6,241 nt of DNA, from contig QMXA01000065.1 in the NCBI GenBank assembly GCA_003661905.1, forward strand, positions 1 through 6,241, read 5' to 3'. Numbering within the stretch: position 1 is the stretch's first letter; every line of letters starts with the position of its first letter. The notes under the pieces are model-generated. The model was not told where the DNA came from, did no database searches, and worked only from the letters and a program-made list of their open reading frames with translations. The DNA comes from Thermoprotei archaeon. Its GTDB lineage: Archaea; Thermoproteota; Thermoprotei_A; Sulfolobales; Ignisphaeraceae. Positions 1-5,080 of the stretch are shown piece by piece. Both the position numbers and the translations under genes were made by a program.

Positions 1-332
1 GCAACTATACAGTTACTACCCTCCCTTCTCAAGACCCTGGTTTTGAAAACTGCATAGAGACCTGGTTTAGCTCTACGTATAGTTATAGAGGGGATTTTAG
101 CTATTACTTTATTGAGTATGTAGTTTACAGCCTCAGGAAAACCTATAATAACTAATTCATCCGAATCCTCATTACTGACTTTTATAGTTGCATCTGGAGC
201 TTCGTTATATTTAGGTTCGACTTTGAATCTTTCAACTATAGGCTTCGTTACCATGACCGGTGTTAATCCTGCGTCTATTGCTAGCTTAGTTAGGGCAGTT
301 GCATATATGCCTCTAATACGTACTTTGTACAA
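1..332 (-). CDS. fau-1: FAU-1 family RNA-binding protein / probable ribonuclease (N-terminal 110 residues; 3' end off the left edge)
   Basis: The minus-strand frame from 332 stays open to the window edge and gives about 110 residues. It begins MYKVRIRGIYATALTKL, which matches my recollection of the FAU-1 N-terminus; VRIRGIYATALTKL is the diagnostic block. It continues with an ERFKVEP segment and APDATIKV. Family knowledge: FAU-1 binds AU-rich RNA, is related to the RNase E/G N-terminal region, and carries a C-terminal DUF402 domain; full length is over 400 residues, so most of the protein lies outside the window. The start is TTG at 332-330. An in-frame TAG directly precedes it, no other start codon is available before residue 27 or so, and GGTGA lies 6 nt upstream. 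The gene follows UPF0147 by 24 nt and is probably co-transcribed with it. The family assignment rests on recognising the N-terminus only. Confidence 0.85.
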   Translation of the reverse strand, partial: MYKVRIRGIYATALTKLAIDAGLTPVMVTKPIVERFKVEPKYNEAPDATIKVSNEDSDELVIIGFPEAVNYILNKVIAKIPSITIRRAKPGLYAVFKTRVLRREGSNCIV

Positions 333-336
333 CTAT

Positions 337-343
337 CCTCACC
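337..343 (-). promoter_or_regulatory. Ribosome binding site of fau-1
   Basis: GGTGAGG on the minus strand ends 4 nt before the TTG start at 332 (6 nt counted from the GGTGA core). It supports TTG as the real initiator and shows that fau-1 has its own SD in the 24-nt gap after UPF0147. Confidence 0.7.
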
Positions 344-356
344 AAAAAGTGAAAGA

Positions 357-629
357 TTAATCTTTCACAGTTTCAAGAAGGGTTATTATTGCCCACATAG
401 TTGTTCTAGCATGTATGGGCATATTAGGATCTTGACTAACTTCATCTAAAATACTAACTGCATTAGCTGCTCTTACACCTGGACTTAGACTTCTATCATT
501 AAGTACTTTGACAGCTTCTGTGGCTGCTCTTCTTATATTCCTAGGTATTGATGGATCGTTTATTATTCTCATAAGCATCATTAATGCATGCCTTATTTTA
601 GCCTCATTATCATAGGCTTGAGCTACCAT
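357..629 (-). CDS. UPF0147 family protein
   Basis: This 90-residue protein is complete and has the usual size of the archaeal UPF0147 family. Recognisable blocks are MLMRIINDPSIPRNIRRAA (about residues 18-36), followed by a second, similar segment, SILDEVSQDPNMPIHARTTMW (about 59-79). The two blocks share an I/L-x(3-4)-DP-N/S-x-P-x-R pattern, which suggests two related alpha-helical hairpins. There is no signal peptide or membrane segment, so it should be cytosolic. The biochemical role of the family is not established. The ATG at 629 has a strong SD, GGGGTGA, ending 4 nt upstream. The gene precedes fau-1 by 24 nt on the same strand, which hints at an RNA-related role, but that is only guilt by association. 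It is divergent from the hydrolase gene at 725. Confidence 0.9.
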   Translation of the reverse strand: MVAQAYDNEAKIRHALMMLMRIINDPSIPRNIRRAATEAVKVLNDRSLSPGVRAANAVSILDEVSQDPNMPIHARTTMWAIITLLETVKD

Positions 630-666
630 ACTCTCACCCCTCTTTGGAGATCACATGAACTAAGTT

Positions 667-674
667 CTAAAATA
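667..674 (-). promoter_or_regulatory. Candidate TATA box for the UPF0147-fau-1 operon
   Basis: Minus-strand TATTTTAG is centred about 25 nt before position 645, which would give a leader of roughly 16 nt carrying the GGGGTGA SD. A competing candidate is CATATAAA near 698-691, which would give a leader of about 40 nt. The two cannot be separated by eye. Confidence 0.35.
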
Positions 675-690
675 GACCCCGTCTCTAAGG

Positions 691-698
691 TTTATATG
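691..698 (+). promoter_or_regulatory. TATA box for the UlaG-like hydrolase gene
   Basis: TTTATATG is a good archaeal TATA element. It predicts transcription starting at about 719-722, only a few nucleotides before the GGTGAT SD at 724-729. The message therefore has a very short leader. Confidence 0.5.
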
Positions 699-723
699 AT
701 TTTTCGTGAGAATAATAAAAAGA

Positions 724-729
724 GGTGAT
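724..729 (+). promoter_or_regulatory. SD motif that overlaps the apparent GTG start of the hydrolase gene
   Basis: GGTGAT contains the GTG at 725 that a gene caller would pick. Measured from GGTGA, a CTG lies in frame exactly 5 nt downstream at 734, the spacing seen for pgk and gap in this window. This favours CTG at 734 as the true initiator, unless the message is nearly leaderless and starts at 725. Confidence 0.5.
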
Positions 730-1402
730 AATTCTGGTAAGAATAAGATGGCATGGTCATGCATGTTTCGAAATAGTGTCTGGAGATGGGTTATCAATAG
801 TAATAGATCCGCATGATGGATCAAGTATAGGTATCAAACCTCCGGAAGTTAAAGCTGATATAGTTCTCATATCACATAATCACTTTGATCATAATGCATA
901 TAGAGTTGTGAGCAAACCATCTACCCAAGTAGTAATGGCAAAGAAAGGTGAGTTTCAAATAGGGCCACATAACGAAATCAAAGTTCGAGGAATAATGGCT
1001 TATCACGATAAATATCGAGGTAGAAGAAGAGGCTCCGTAATAATGTACAAATTAACAGTAGATAACCTTGACATACTACACATGGGTGATGTAGGTCATA
1101 TCCTCACTGCTGAGCAAGTAAGCGAAGTAGGATCATTAGATATAGCCCTCATACCCGTAGGTGGAACATTCACCATAGGACCTGAAGAAGCATGGAGAAT
1201 TCTTGAAGTACTTAAACCTAGGATAGCTATACCTATGCATTACTGGATTCCTGGAATAAATCTCCCACTACATTCAGTTGATGACTTTATTAACAGAGCT
1301 AGCGAAGGATGGAAAGTAGTGAGGGTTGATAGTAACGAAGTATCAGTAACTAAAGAGGCCTTACCTCCAAGTCCACTAGTATATGTGCTTAAGCCACCTT
1401 AG
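725..1402 (+). CDS. UlaG-like metallo-beta-lactamase-fold hydrolase
   Basis: This is a 225-residue MBL-fold protein of the UlaG/UPF0173-like type. Visible elements, numbered from the GTG, are WHGHACFEI (9-17, first strands), IDPHDG (27-32), the zinc motif SHNHFDHN (HxHxDH at 51-56), H94 in YHDKYRG, the metal-bridging Asp122 in HMGDVGH, and H172 in IPMHYW. All expected dinuclear metal ligands are present, so an active hydrolase is likely. Relatives cleave phosphodiester or lactone bonds, but the substrate cannot be read from the sequence. It is a cytosolic protein with no signal peptide. The start is uncertain: GTG at 725 lies inside the SD, whereas CTG at 734 would give MVRIRWHGHACF, a typical family N-terminus. 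An in-frame TAA at 716-718 bounds the frame upstream. The gene is a single unit, divergent from UPF0147 and convergent with the RHH gene at 1428. Confidence 0.9.
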   Translation: MIILVRIRWHGHACFEIVSGDGLSIVIDPHDGSSIGIKPPEVKADIVLISHNHFDHNAYRVVSKPSTQVVMAKKGEFQIGPHNEIKVRGIMAYHDKYRGRRRGSVIMYKLTVDNLDILHMGDVGHILTAEQVSEVGSLDIALIPVGGTFTIGPEEAWRILEVLKPRIAIPMHYWIPGINLPLHSVDDFINRASEGWKVVRVDSNEVSVTKEALPPSPLVYVLKPP

Positions 1403-1423
1403 ATAGAGAGCATTTAATAGAAT

Positions 1424-1431
1424 ATTTTTAT
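1424..1431 (+). terminator. T-rich terminator after the hydrolase gene
   Basis: ATTTTTAT begins 21 nt after the hydrolase stop codon. Archaeal transcription commonly ends at short U-tracts without a strong hairpin. The run overlaps the last codons of the convergent RHH gene. Confidence 0.4.
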
Positions 1432-1613
1432 AGAATTCTTATTTTCTTTATCTTAATACCTGCAATAGTGGTTGTAGGTTCACCTATCTCCTCTCTAAGT
1501 AAGTGCTCTAGAGCCTCTCTAATGACTTCGGACCTTGTTTTACCTCGTTGTCTAGCATAGTAATCTAGTTTCTCCAAGAGCTCTTCATCAACTTTAAATG
1601 TCACTACTCTCAT
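1428..1613 (-). CDS. Small ribbon-helix-helix (CopG/Arc-type) transcription regulator
   Basis: This 61-residue protein has a complete RHH fold. A basic N-terminal strand (RVVTFKV, residues 2-8) would insert in the DNA major groove, helix 1 spans about residues 9-24, the turn is GKT, and helix 2 contains RSEVIREALEHLL (27-39). A short tail ending KIKKIRIL follows. RHH proteins bind palindromic operators as dimers and often act as antitoxins or autorepressors. No toxin-like ORF adjoins it, so a stand-alone regulator is more likely. The ATG at 1613 has AGGTG 9-10 nt upstream, which is longer spacing than in neighbouring genes. An imperfect palindrome at 1630-1644 sits at the predicted transcription start. 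The gene is divergent from a second RHH gene at 1765. Family confidence is high; the target genes are unknown. Confidence 0.88.
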   Translation of the reverse strand: MRVVTFKVDEELLEKLDYYARQRGKTRSEVIREALEHLLREEIGEPTTTIAGIKIKKIRIL

Positions 1614-1629
1614 CTCTGGGTCACACCTA

Positions 1630-1644
1630 TGTAAATTAATTACA
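1630..1644. promoter_or_regulatory. Imperfect palindrome, possible operator of the minus-strand RHH gene
   Basis: TGTAAATTAATTACA pairs at 6 of 7 positions around its centre. It lies 17 nt upstream of the ATG at 1613, where transcription should start if the TATA-like box at 1654-1663 is used. The TGTAA...TTACA arms are typical of dimeric regulators. Its role as an operator is inferred. Confidence 0.4.
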
Positions 1645-1653
1645 GAGGGTAGT

Positions 1654-1663
1654 CTTTAATATT
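1654..1663 (-). promoter_or_regulatory. Candidate TATA box for the minus-strand RHH gene
   Basis: AATATTAAAG on the minus strand is about 25 nt before the palindrome at 1630-1644. It would give a leader of about 20 nt. Confidence 0.4.
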
Positions 1664-1715
1664 GCTCAATGGTATTACTAGAGAACTCTTACAACGGGAA
1701 TACATGTTGACAAGT

Positions 1716-1724
1716 CTTTAAATA
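1716..1724 (+). promoter_or_regulatory. TATA box for the plus-strand RHH gene
   Basis: CTTTAAATA resembles the archaeal TATA consensus. It predicts a transcription start near 1746-1748, immediately before the perfect palindrome at 1749-1760. Confidence 0.5.
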
Positions 1725-1748
1725 GTAGTACACAAATACTTTTCTTGA

Positions 1749-1760
1749 GAGACTAGTCTC
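1749..1760. promoter_or_regulatory. Perfect 12-bp palindrome, probable autoregulatory operator
   Basis: GAGACTAGTCTC is a perfect inverted repeat. It sits between the predicted transcription start and the SD (1764-1769) of an RHH regulator gene, the classical position for autorepression. The palindrome is seen directly; binding by the RHH protein is inferred. Confidence 0.5.
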
Positions 1761-1763
1761 AGA

Positions 1764-1769
1764 GGTGAG
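1764..1769 (+). promoter_or_regulatory. SD motif that overlaps the apparent GTG start of the plus-strand RHH gene
   Basis: GGTGAG contains the GTG at 1765. Counting 5 nt from GGTGA leads to an in-frame ATA at 1774, which would give a protein starting MPTVHLSLPESVY, a usual RHH N-terminus. No ATG, GTG or TTG lies at a suitable distance, so this SD leaves either an ATA start or initiation within the SD itself. Confidence 0.45.
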
Positions 1770-2121
1770 CTCTATACCTACTGTACACCTATCGCTGCCA
1801 GAGTCAGTATACCGAGAGCTAAGGAGGGAAGCCGAGCAACTCGGTATACAAATTACAGACTTGATAAAAGTAATGATTAGAGAGAGTCTTGAAAGAAGAA
1901 AAGCTCAAAACAACTTCAGAAATAACAATGGTAACGCAACAACTTCAACGGATAAGAATCTTCTAGAAGAAATTTTAGGCAGACTCTATTACCTTGAAGG
2001 AATGCTCACAACGCTCTCAGAAACAGTTAAATTCTTAAGTTTCAAGATCGAAGAACTTGAAGCAAGTTCTTCTGAAGAACTAGGATTAGAACCAATAGTT
2101 ATTCCGCCTAAGAGAGAATAA
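1765..2121 (+). CDS. Ribbon-helix-helix DNA-binding protein with C-terminal coiled coil
   Basis: The 118-residue protein has three parts, numbered from the GTG. Residues 6-45 form an RHH domain: strand TVHLSL, helix PESVYRELRREAEQLG, then ITDLIKVMIRESLERR. Residues 46-65 are an Asn/Thr-rich flexible linker (NNFRNNNGN). Residues 67-98 form a regular coiled coil with hydrophobic residues at 67, 70, 74, 77, 81, 84, 88, 91, 95 and 98, an exact 3-4 heptad pattern. An acidic and then Pro/Ile-rich tail follows. RHH dimers bind DNA; the coiled coil probably drives higher-order assembly or partner binding, which is inferred. The start is doubtful (GTG 1765 within the SD, or ATA 1774). A perfect palindrome lies just upstream. 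No membrane segment is seen. The target is unknown. Confidence 0.87.
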   Translation: MSSIPTVHLSLPESVYRELRREAEQLGIQITDLIKVMIRESLERRKAQNNFRNNNGNATTSTDKNLLEEILGRLYYLEGMLTTLSETVKFLSFKIEELEASSSEELGLEPIVIPPKRE

Positions 2122-2139
2122 ATATATTTCTATACAAAA

Positions 2140-2167
2140 CAATAATATGCAATTATTGATGCATCAA
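2140..2167. repeat. Overlapping palindromes between convergent genes
   Basis: Two inverted repeats overlap in the 79-nt gap between the RHH stop (2121) and the usp stop (2201). One is CAATAAT-ATGCA-ATTATTG (2140-2158, 7-bp arms) and the other is the perfect 12-mer TTGATGCATCAA (2156-2167). They may mark a shared 3' region or a protein site. AT-rich hairpins would be weak at high temperature, so a terminator role is doubtful. Confidence 0.4.
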
Positions 2168-2200
2168 GCATACTTAATGTATTCGTTCTTTATAGAAACT

Positions 2201-2620
2201 CTATCTAACTATGACAACAGTTATTGGGGCATTGAACACTACTGCTGAAGCGACACTACCTAACTGAATGTTCTCATTAACTGTTGTTCCTCTAGCACCA
2301 AGTATTACAGCATCATAACTTCCCTCAAATATCTCATTTAGTATCTCATTAGCTGGTGAACTTTTTAAAGGATCATATTCCTTTATTTTAAAGTCTATTA
2401 ATATGTAGTGCTTTTTAAATCTTCTTCTTAACTCTTCCGGTACCTGTGTTTCAGTTCCCTTCGGTTTAGCATGTATAGCTACTACCTTACTCCCGTATCG
2501 CTGGGCAAAGTCAATTGCTAATTCGAGAGCTCTAAAGCTATTTTCACTACCGTCTACTGGTACTAATATTCTCCTAAACCTAAAACTAACAATATATGTT
2601 GGTGGTAGTGGTAATCCCAT
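2201..2620 (-). CDS. Universal stress protein, ATP-binding type
   Basis: This single-domain USP has 139 residues. The first strand and conserved Asp are in RRILVPVDGSENS (16-28; D23). The nucleotide signature GARG-x9-GS (108-122) matches the G-x2-G-x9-G(S/T) motif of ATP-binding USPs exactly, and the C-terminal strand ITVVIVR closes the fold. About 15 extra residues (MGLPLPPTYIVSFRF) precede the core. The family consists of cytosolic dimers that bind ATP or AMP and adjust stress or metabolic responses; the partner is unknown. The ATG at 2620 follows the gap stop codon without a gap (TAAATG), and the AGGTGG encoding the last gap residues serves as the SD, so translation should be coupled to gap. 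It is the last gene of pgk-gap-usp, and no clear terminator is seen after 2201. This context suggests a role tied to triose-phosphate metabolism or energy state. Confidence 0.93.
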   Translation of the reverse strand: MGLPLPPTYIVSFRFRRILVPVDGSENSFRALELAIDFAQRYGSKVVAIHAKPKGTETQVPEELRRRFKKHYILIDFKIKEYDPLKSSPANEILNEIFEGSYDAVILGARGTTVNENIQLGSVASAVVFNAPITVVIVR

Positions 2621-3649
2621 TTACCACCACCTCTTTAGACCTAGATTTTCATCAGTTATTCTCATACTATCTCTAGCTTTAGTAACTATTTTTAGAATAG
2701 CTCTTATAGCATCTACATTTTCCGGAATTACTATGGATTCTTGGTGAATACCTTGAACAAGTGTTAATTTCCTCCCATTTGTAATGGATATGGTATCTCT
2801 CCATATAACTAATTCCGGTATATCATATCTACTTCTTCCTAGATCTCTTGCCCATTCAATTAGCTCAGCTGTGCTTTTAATACTATGTTTCTCAGCTTCT
2901 ATAAGGAGTATTCTCGGAGCCTTCTCAATAACCTCAATAATATCTTTCACAGTAGCTTCTTTAGATAACTCAATTCTCACAACATGTACATGCATTAGAG
3001 TTGTAGGAACTGCAAGAGCCACTGTGAGTATGGGTATGTGTGGTAGAACTCTTTGTACATCTATAGCATGGTGACTAGGTATATGTGGTGGATCTAGAGT
3101 AATAGCATTAATGGGTCCCTTCTTTATTTCTTTAGGATCTGCACCACGTCTAATAATAGTTGCAAATACGCTTCTAACTCCAAAGGTTTCTTCTAAAACA
3201 CTAATTATTCTTAGGAGCCCTGTAGTGTTGCAACTAACAACTCTTACATAGCGTTTGCCAAGTGCTTTTTCATAATTACTCATAGCATTAAAGCTTATGT
3301 CAGCTACCTCTGATCTCTCACCTCCTTGAAAAATAGCTGGCTTTCCAAGCTTAATGTAAAGATCTTTATTCCTTGCACCAACTCCAGCTGGTGTTGCATC
3401 AATTACTATATCAGCTCTACTAATTAGCTCTTCAATAGCTCCAGAAACCTCAATACCATGATCTTCAAATGCTCTTATCTTATCTCTAGGTACATATAAC
3501 TTATACTTCTTCTTGATAGCTATTAGAGCTTCGTAATTGGGTCTAGTCTTTGATACACCTATCACTTCCATATCCGGCTGTTTTGATATAGCATCAGCAA
3601 CTCTCTTACCAATAGTTCCAAAACCGTTAATAGCTACCTTCACTTTCAA
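2621..3649 (-). CDS. gap: Archaeal glyceraldehyde-3-phosphate dehydrogenase (phosphorylating)
   Basis: It catalyses the reversible NAD(P)-dependent conversion of glyceraldehyde 3-phosphate and phosphate to 1,3-bisphosphoglycerate, a cytosolic step thought to serve mainly gluconeogenesis in many archaea. From the TTG start the protein has 342 residues. The Rossmann motif is NGFGTIGKR (8-16), GVSKTRP (31-37) lies in the cofactor region, DATPAGVG is at 84-91, the catalytic Cys140 is in SCNTTG, and the likely catalytic His220 is in TTLMHVHVV. Length and Cys position match the archaeal class rather than the bacterial one. TTG at 3649 is chosen because GGTGG ends 5 nt upstream, it overlaps the pgk stop as TTGA, and it gives MKVKVAINGFG. 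The alternative GTG at 3658 lies inside the SD and would add three residues. It is the middle gene of pgk-gap-usp; the C-terminus (GLKRWW) also encodes the usp SD. Confidence 0.97.
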   Translation of the reverse strand: MKVKVAINGFGTIGKRVADAISKQPDMEVIGVSKTRPNYEALIAIKKKYKLYVPRDKIRAFEDHGIEVSGAIEELISRADIVIDATPAGVGARNKDLYIKLGKPAIFQGGERSEVADISFNAMSNYEKALGKRYVRVVSCNTTGLLRIISVLEETFGVRSVFATIIRRGADPKEIKKGPINAITLDPPHIPSHHAIDVQRVLPHIPILTVALAVPTTLMHVHVVRIELSKEATVKDIIEVIEKAPRILLIEAEKHSIKSTAELIEWARDLGRSRYDIPELVIWRDTISITNGRKLTLVQGIHQESIVIPENVDAIRAILKIVTKARDSMRITDENLGLKRWW

Positions 3650-4878
3650 CTCTCCCACCCAAGGAATTTTTTAGCTGATAACCTTAGAGCTTCAATAGCT
3701 GGTAAAGGCTCTCCAGCAAGGTATAGAAGAAGAGCTCCACCACCTGTTGATACATGGCATCTATCGAGAGGTAACTCCATTTCTGAAGCAATTGCTGATA
3801 AATGACCTCCACCTAAAATTACGTAAGCACCACTGGCTAAGGAAACTTCTATGAGCTTTCTAGTCCCTTCCCTAAATCTAGGATCCTCCATCATGCCCGT
3901 AGGTCCTCTTAAAACTACGATACTAGCTTCTGCTATGAGAGCTGAGTAACTCTTTATAGTTGCTGGGCCAACATCGGCTATTATTCCCTCAGTTCTACCT
4001 GCAGATTCAATAATTACTTCATTATCCTTAATTGTTTTGAAATCAATTGGTGTATCTATAGGTGCGCCCATAAGGAGTAATCTCCTAGCTCTTGGCACAA
4101 GTGTTAATAGACCTCTTTTTTCAAGGTACTCAATATTAGCTTTACCAATGTTTATTCCTCTAGCAATCATAAAAACTTGTGCAACAAGTCCTGTCAATAA
4201 TATTCGGTCAGCAACTCTACTCTTTATTAAGTGCTCAATAATTCTCAATGTATCATGAACTTTACCTCCACCGAGAATGAATATTTTAGGTCTAAGTTCA
4301 GGGTTAAATATCTTATCAAGTGCATCTACTTCACGTTCCATAACTCTACCTGCACACGATGGTAGAACGAAAGGAAAGCCAACTAAACTTGGTTGACTTC
4401 TATGAGCTGTAGCAAATGCATCACAAACATATATATTGAATAATGGAGCGAGTCTTCGCACTAAGTAGCTCTTAGCGTGAATTTCTGGTGGAGCTTCGAT
4501 TATTTCCTCTGATACGAACCTGACATTATCAAGAACTAATACCTCTCCTTTATCAAGTTCCTTAATTTTTCTCCTAGCTTCAGGTCCCATAACATCTTCA
4601 ACAAAATGCACTTGAATACCTAGATATTTGCAAAGAAGCTTTGTATGTTGATCGAGAGGTATGAAATCACTACTACCAGGCCTACCCTGATGACTCATAA
4701 TAACAACAGCGTTATTACGCTCAATTAACTCCTTAATAGTTGGTACATGTGCTCTTATCCTAGAATCATCAATGATTTTACCACTCTTTGGATCTATAGG
4801 AGCGTTAAAATCTACTCTTAGAAGTACTTTCTTATCCTTCGGATCTAAAGTTTCAATAGTTGGTATGGTAACACCCAA
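3646..4878 (-). CDS. pgk: Phosphoglycerate kinase
   Basis: It transfers phosphate between 1,3-bisphosphoglycerate and ADP, reversibly, in the cytosol. The 410-residue length is typical. Substrate-side motifs are LLRVDFNAP (19-27), R40, SHQGRPG (62-68), DNVRF (117-121) and DAFATAHRSQPS (153-164). Nucleotide-side motifs are LGGGKV (202-207, where many PGKs have GGAKV), DVGPATI (302-308), RGPTGMMED (324-332, in place of the usual NGPMG-type loop), LGGGHLSA (355-362) and STGGGA (377-382). The substitutions are conservative and no key residue appears lost. The start is TTG at 4878, fixed by an in-frame TAG just before it and by GGGGTGA ending 5 nt upstream. It is the first gene of the pgk-gap-usp operon and its TGA overlaps the gap start. 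A TATA box at 4972-4979 is the likely promoter. Confidence 0.97.
   Translation of the reverse strand: MGVTIPTIETLDPKDKKVLLRVDFNAPIDPKSGKIIDDSRIRAHVPTIKELIERNNAVVIMSHQGRPGSSDFIPLDQHTKLLCKYLGIQVHFVEDVMGPEARRKIKELDKGEVLVLDNVRFVSEEIIEAPPEIHAKSYLVRRLAPLFNIYVCDAFATAHRSQPSLVGFPFVLPSCAGRVMEREVDALDKIFNPELRPKIFILGGGKVHDTLRIIEHLIKSRVADRILLTGLVAQVFMIARGINIGKANIEYLEKRGLLTLVPRARRLLLMGAPIDTPIDFKTIKDNEVIIESAGRTEGIIADVGPATIKSYSALIAEASIVVLRGPTGMMEDPRFREGTRKLIEVSLASGAYVILGGGHLSAIASEMELPLDRCHVSTGGGALLLYLAGEPLPAIEALRLSAKKFLGWES
3652..3660 (-). promoter_or_regulatory. SD for gap inside the end of pgk
   Basis: GGGTGGGAG, which encodes the last Gly-Trp-Glu of pgk, places GGTGG 5 nt before TTG at 3649. It also contains the in-frame GTG at 3658 that could be mistaken for the start. 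Confidence 0.6.
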
Positions 4879-4883
4879 CTACT

Positions 4884-4890
4884 TCACCCC
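4884..4890 (-). promoter_or_regulatory. SD for pgk
   Basis: GGGGTGA on the minus strand is followed by AGTAG and then the TTG start. The TAG in that spacer is an in-frame stop, so TTG at 4878 is the first possible start codon. Confidence 0.7.
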
Positions 4891-4971
4891 TTGAATAAGC
4901 TCAAATAAATAGGAAGATGGGCAAGCCAGAGAATCATTAAAGAGAGTATCTTAAAAACAATTAAGGTTTAC

Positions 4972-4979
4972 TTATAAAC
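4972..4979 (-). promoter_or_regulatory. Probable TATA box of the pgk-gap-usp operon
   Basis: TTTATAAG on the minus strand is the best TATA match in the gap. It predicts transcription from about 4950 and a leader of about 70 nt. A weaker alternative, TCTTTAATGA near 4943-4934, would give a leader of about 34 nt. The opposite strand also reads TTATAAAC here, so transcription to the right is possible too. Confidence 0.45.
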
Positions 4980-5000
4980 TAATTGAGTATACTAGGTATT

Positions 5001-5080
5001 ATCAATATGTACATGTGGACTCGAATCCTTAACCAAACTTAATATCTCAGAGATCAAAAAGTACATGCGGACTCCGGTCC
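5001..5080. repeat. Pair of 28-nt imperfect direct repeats, 52 nt apart
   Basis: Positions 5001-5028 and 5053-5080 match at 22 of 28 positions. The core is GTACATG-N-GGACTC (5009-5022 and 5061-5074). The right copy forms the 3' end of the GC-rich RNA-like block; the left copy lies about 30 nt upstream of the pgk TATA box. They could be duplicated regulator sites or a decayed duplication of the RNA 3' end. Confidence 0.6.
5056..5080 (-). terminator. Hairpin plus T5 run at the 3' end of the candidate RNA
   Basis: The hairpin GGAC-CGGA-GTCC (5080-5069) is followed by GCATGTAC and TTTTT (5060-5056). The first two hairpin bases also belong to the pseudoknot's second stem, so the two structures partly compete. 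Confidence 0.4.

Noticed and set aside
1680..1689. AGAG-AA-CTCT inverted repeat in the RHH intergenic region
   Set aside because: Four-base arms in AT-rich DNA are expected by chance, and it does not align with a predicted promoter element.
1428..2121. Toxin-antitoxin module based on the RHH proteins
   Set aside because: Neither RHH gene has an adjacent toxin-like ORF on its strand; the next genes are a hydrolase and a metabolic operon in convergent orientation.
2784..3074. Plus-strand reading frame antisense to gap
   Set aside because: It is a shadow of a clearly conserved enzyme, with no SD and low-complexity Ser/Ile-rich translation. The same holds for plus-strand frames at 4037-4258 (in pgk) and 5659-5862 (in asnS).
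5009..5080. tRNA gene suggested by TTCGAGTCC/CTCGAATCC, which looks like a T-loop
   Set aside because: Only 3 bp can flank the loop, there is no matching acceptor stem, D-arm or anticodon arm on either strand, and the GC-rich part does not fold as a cloverleaf.
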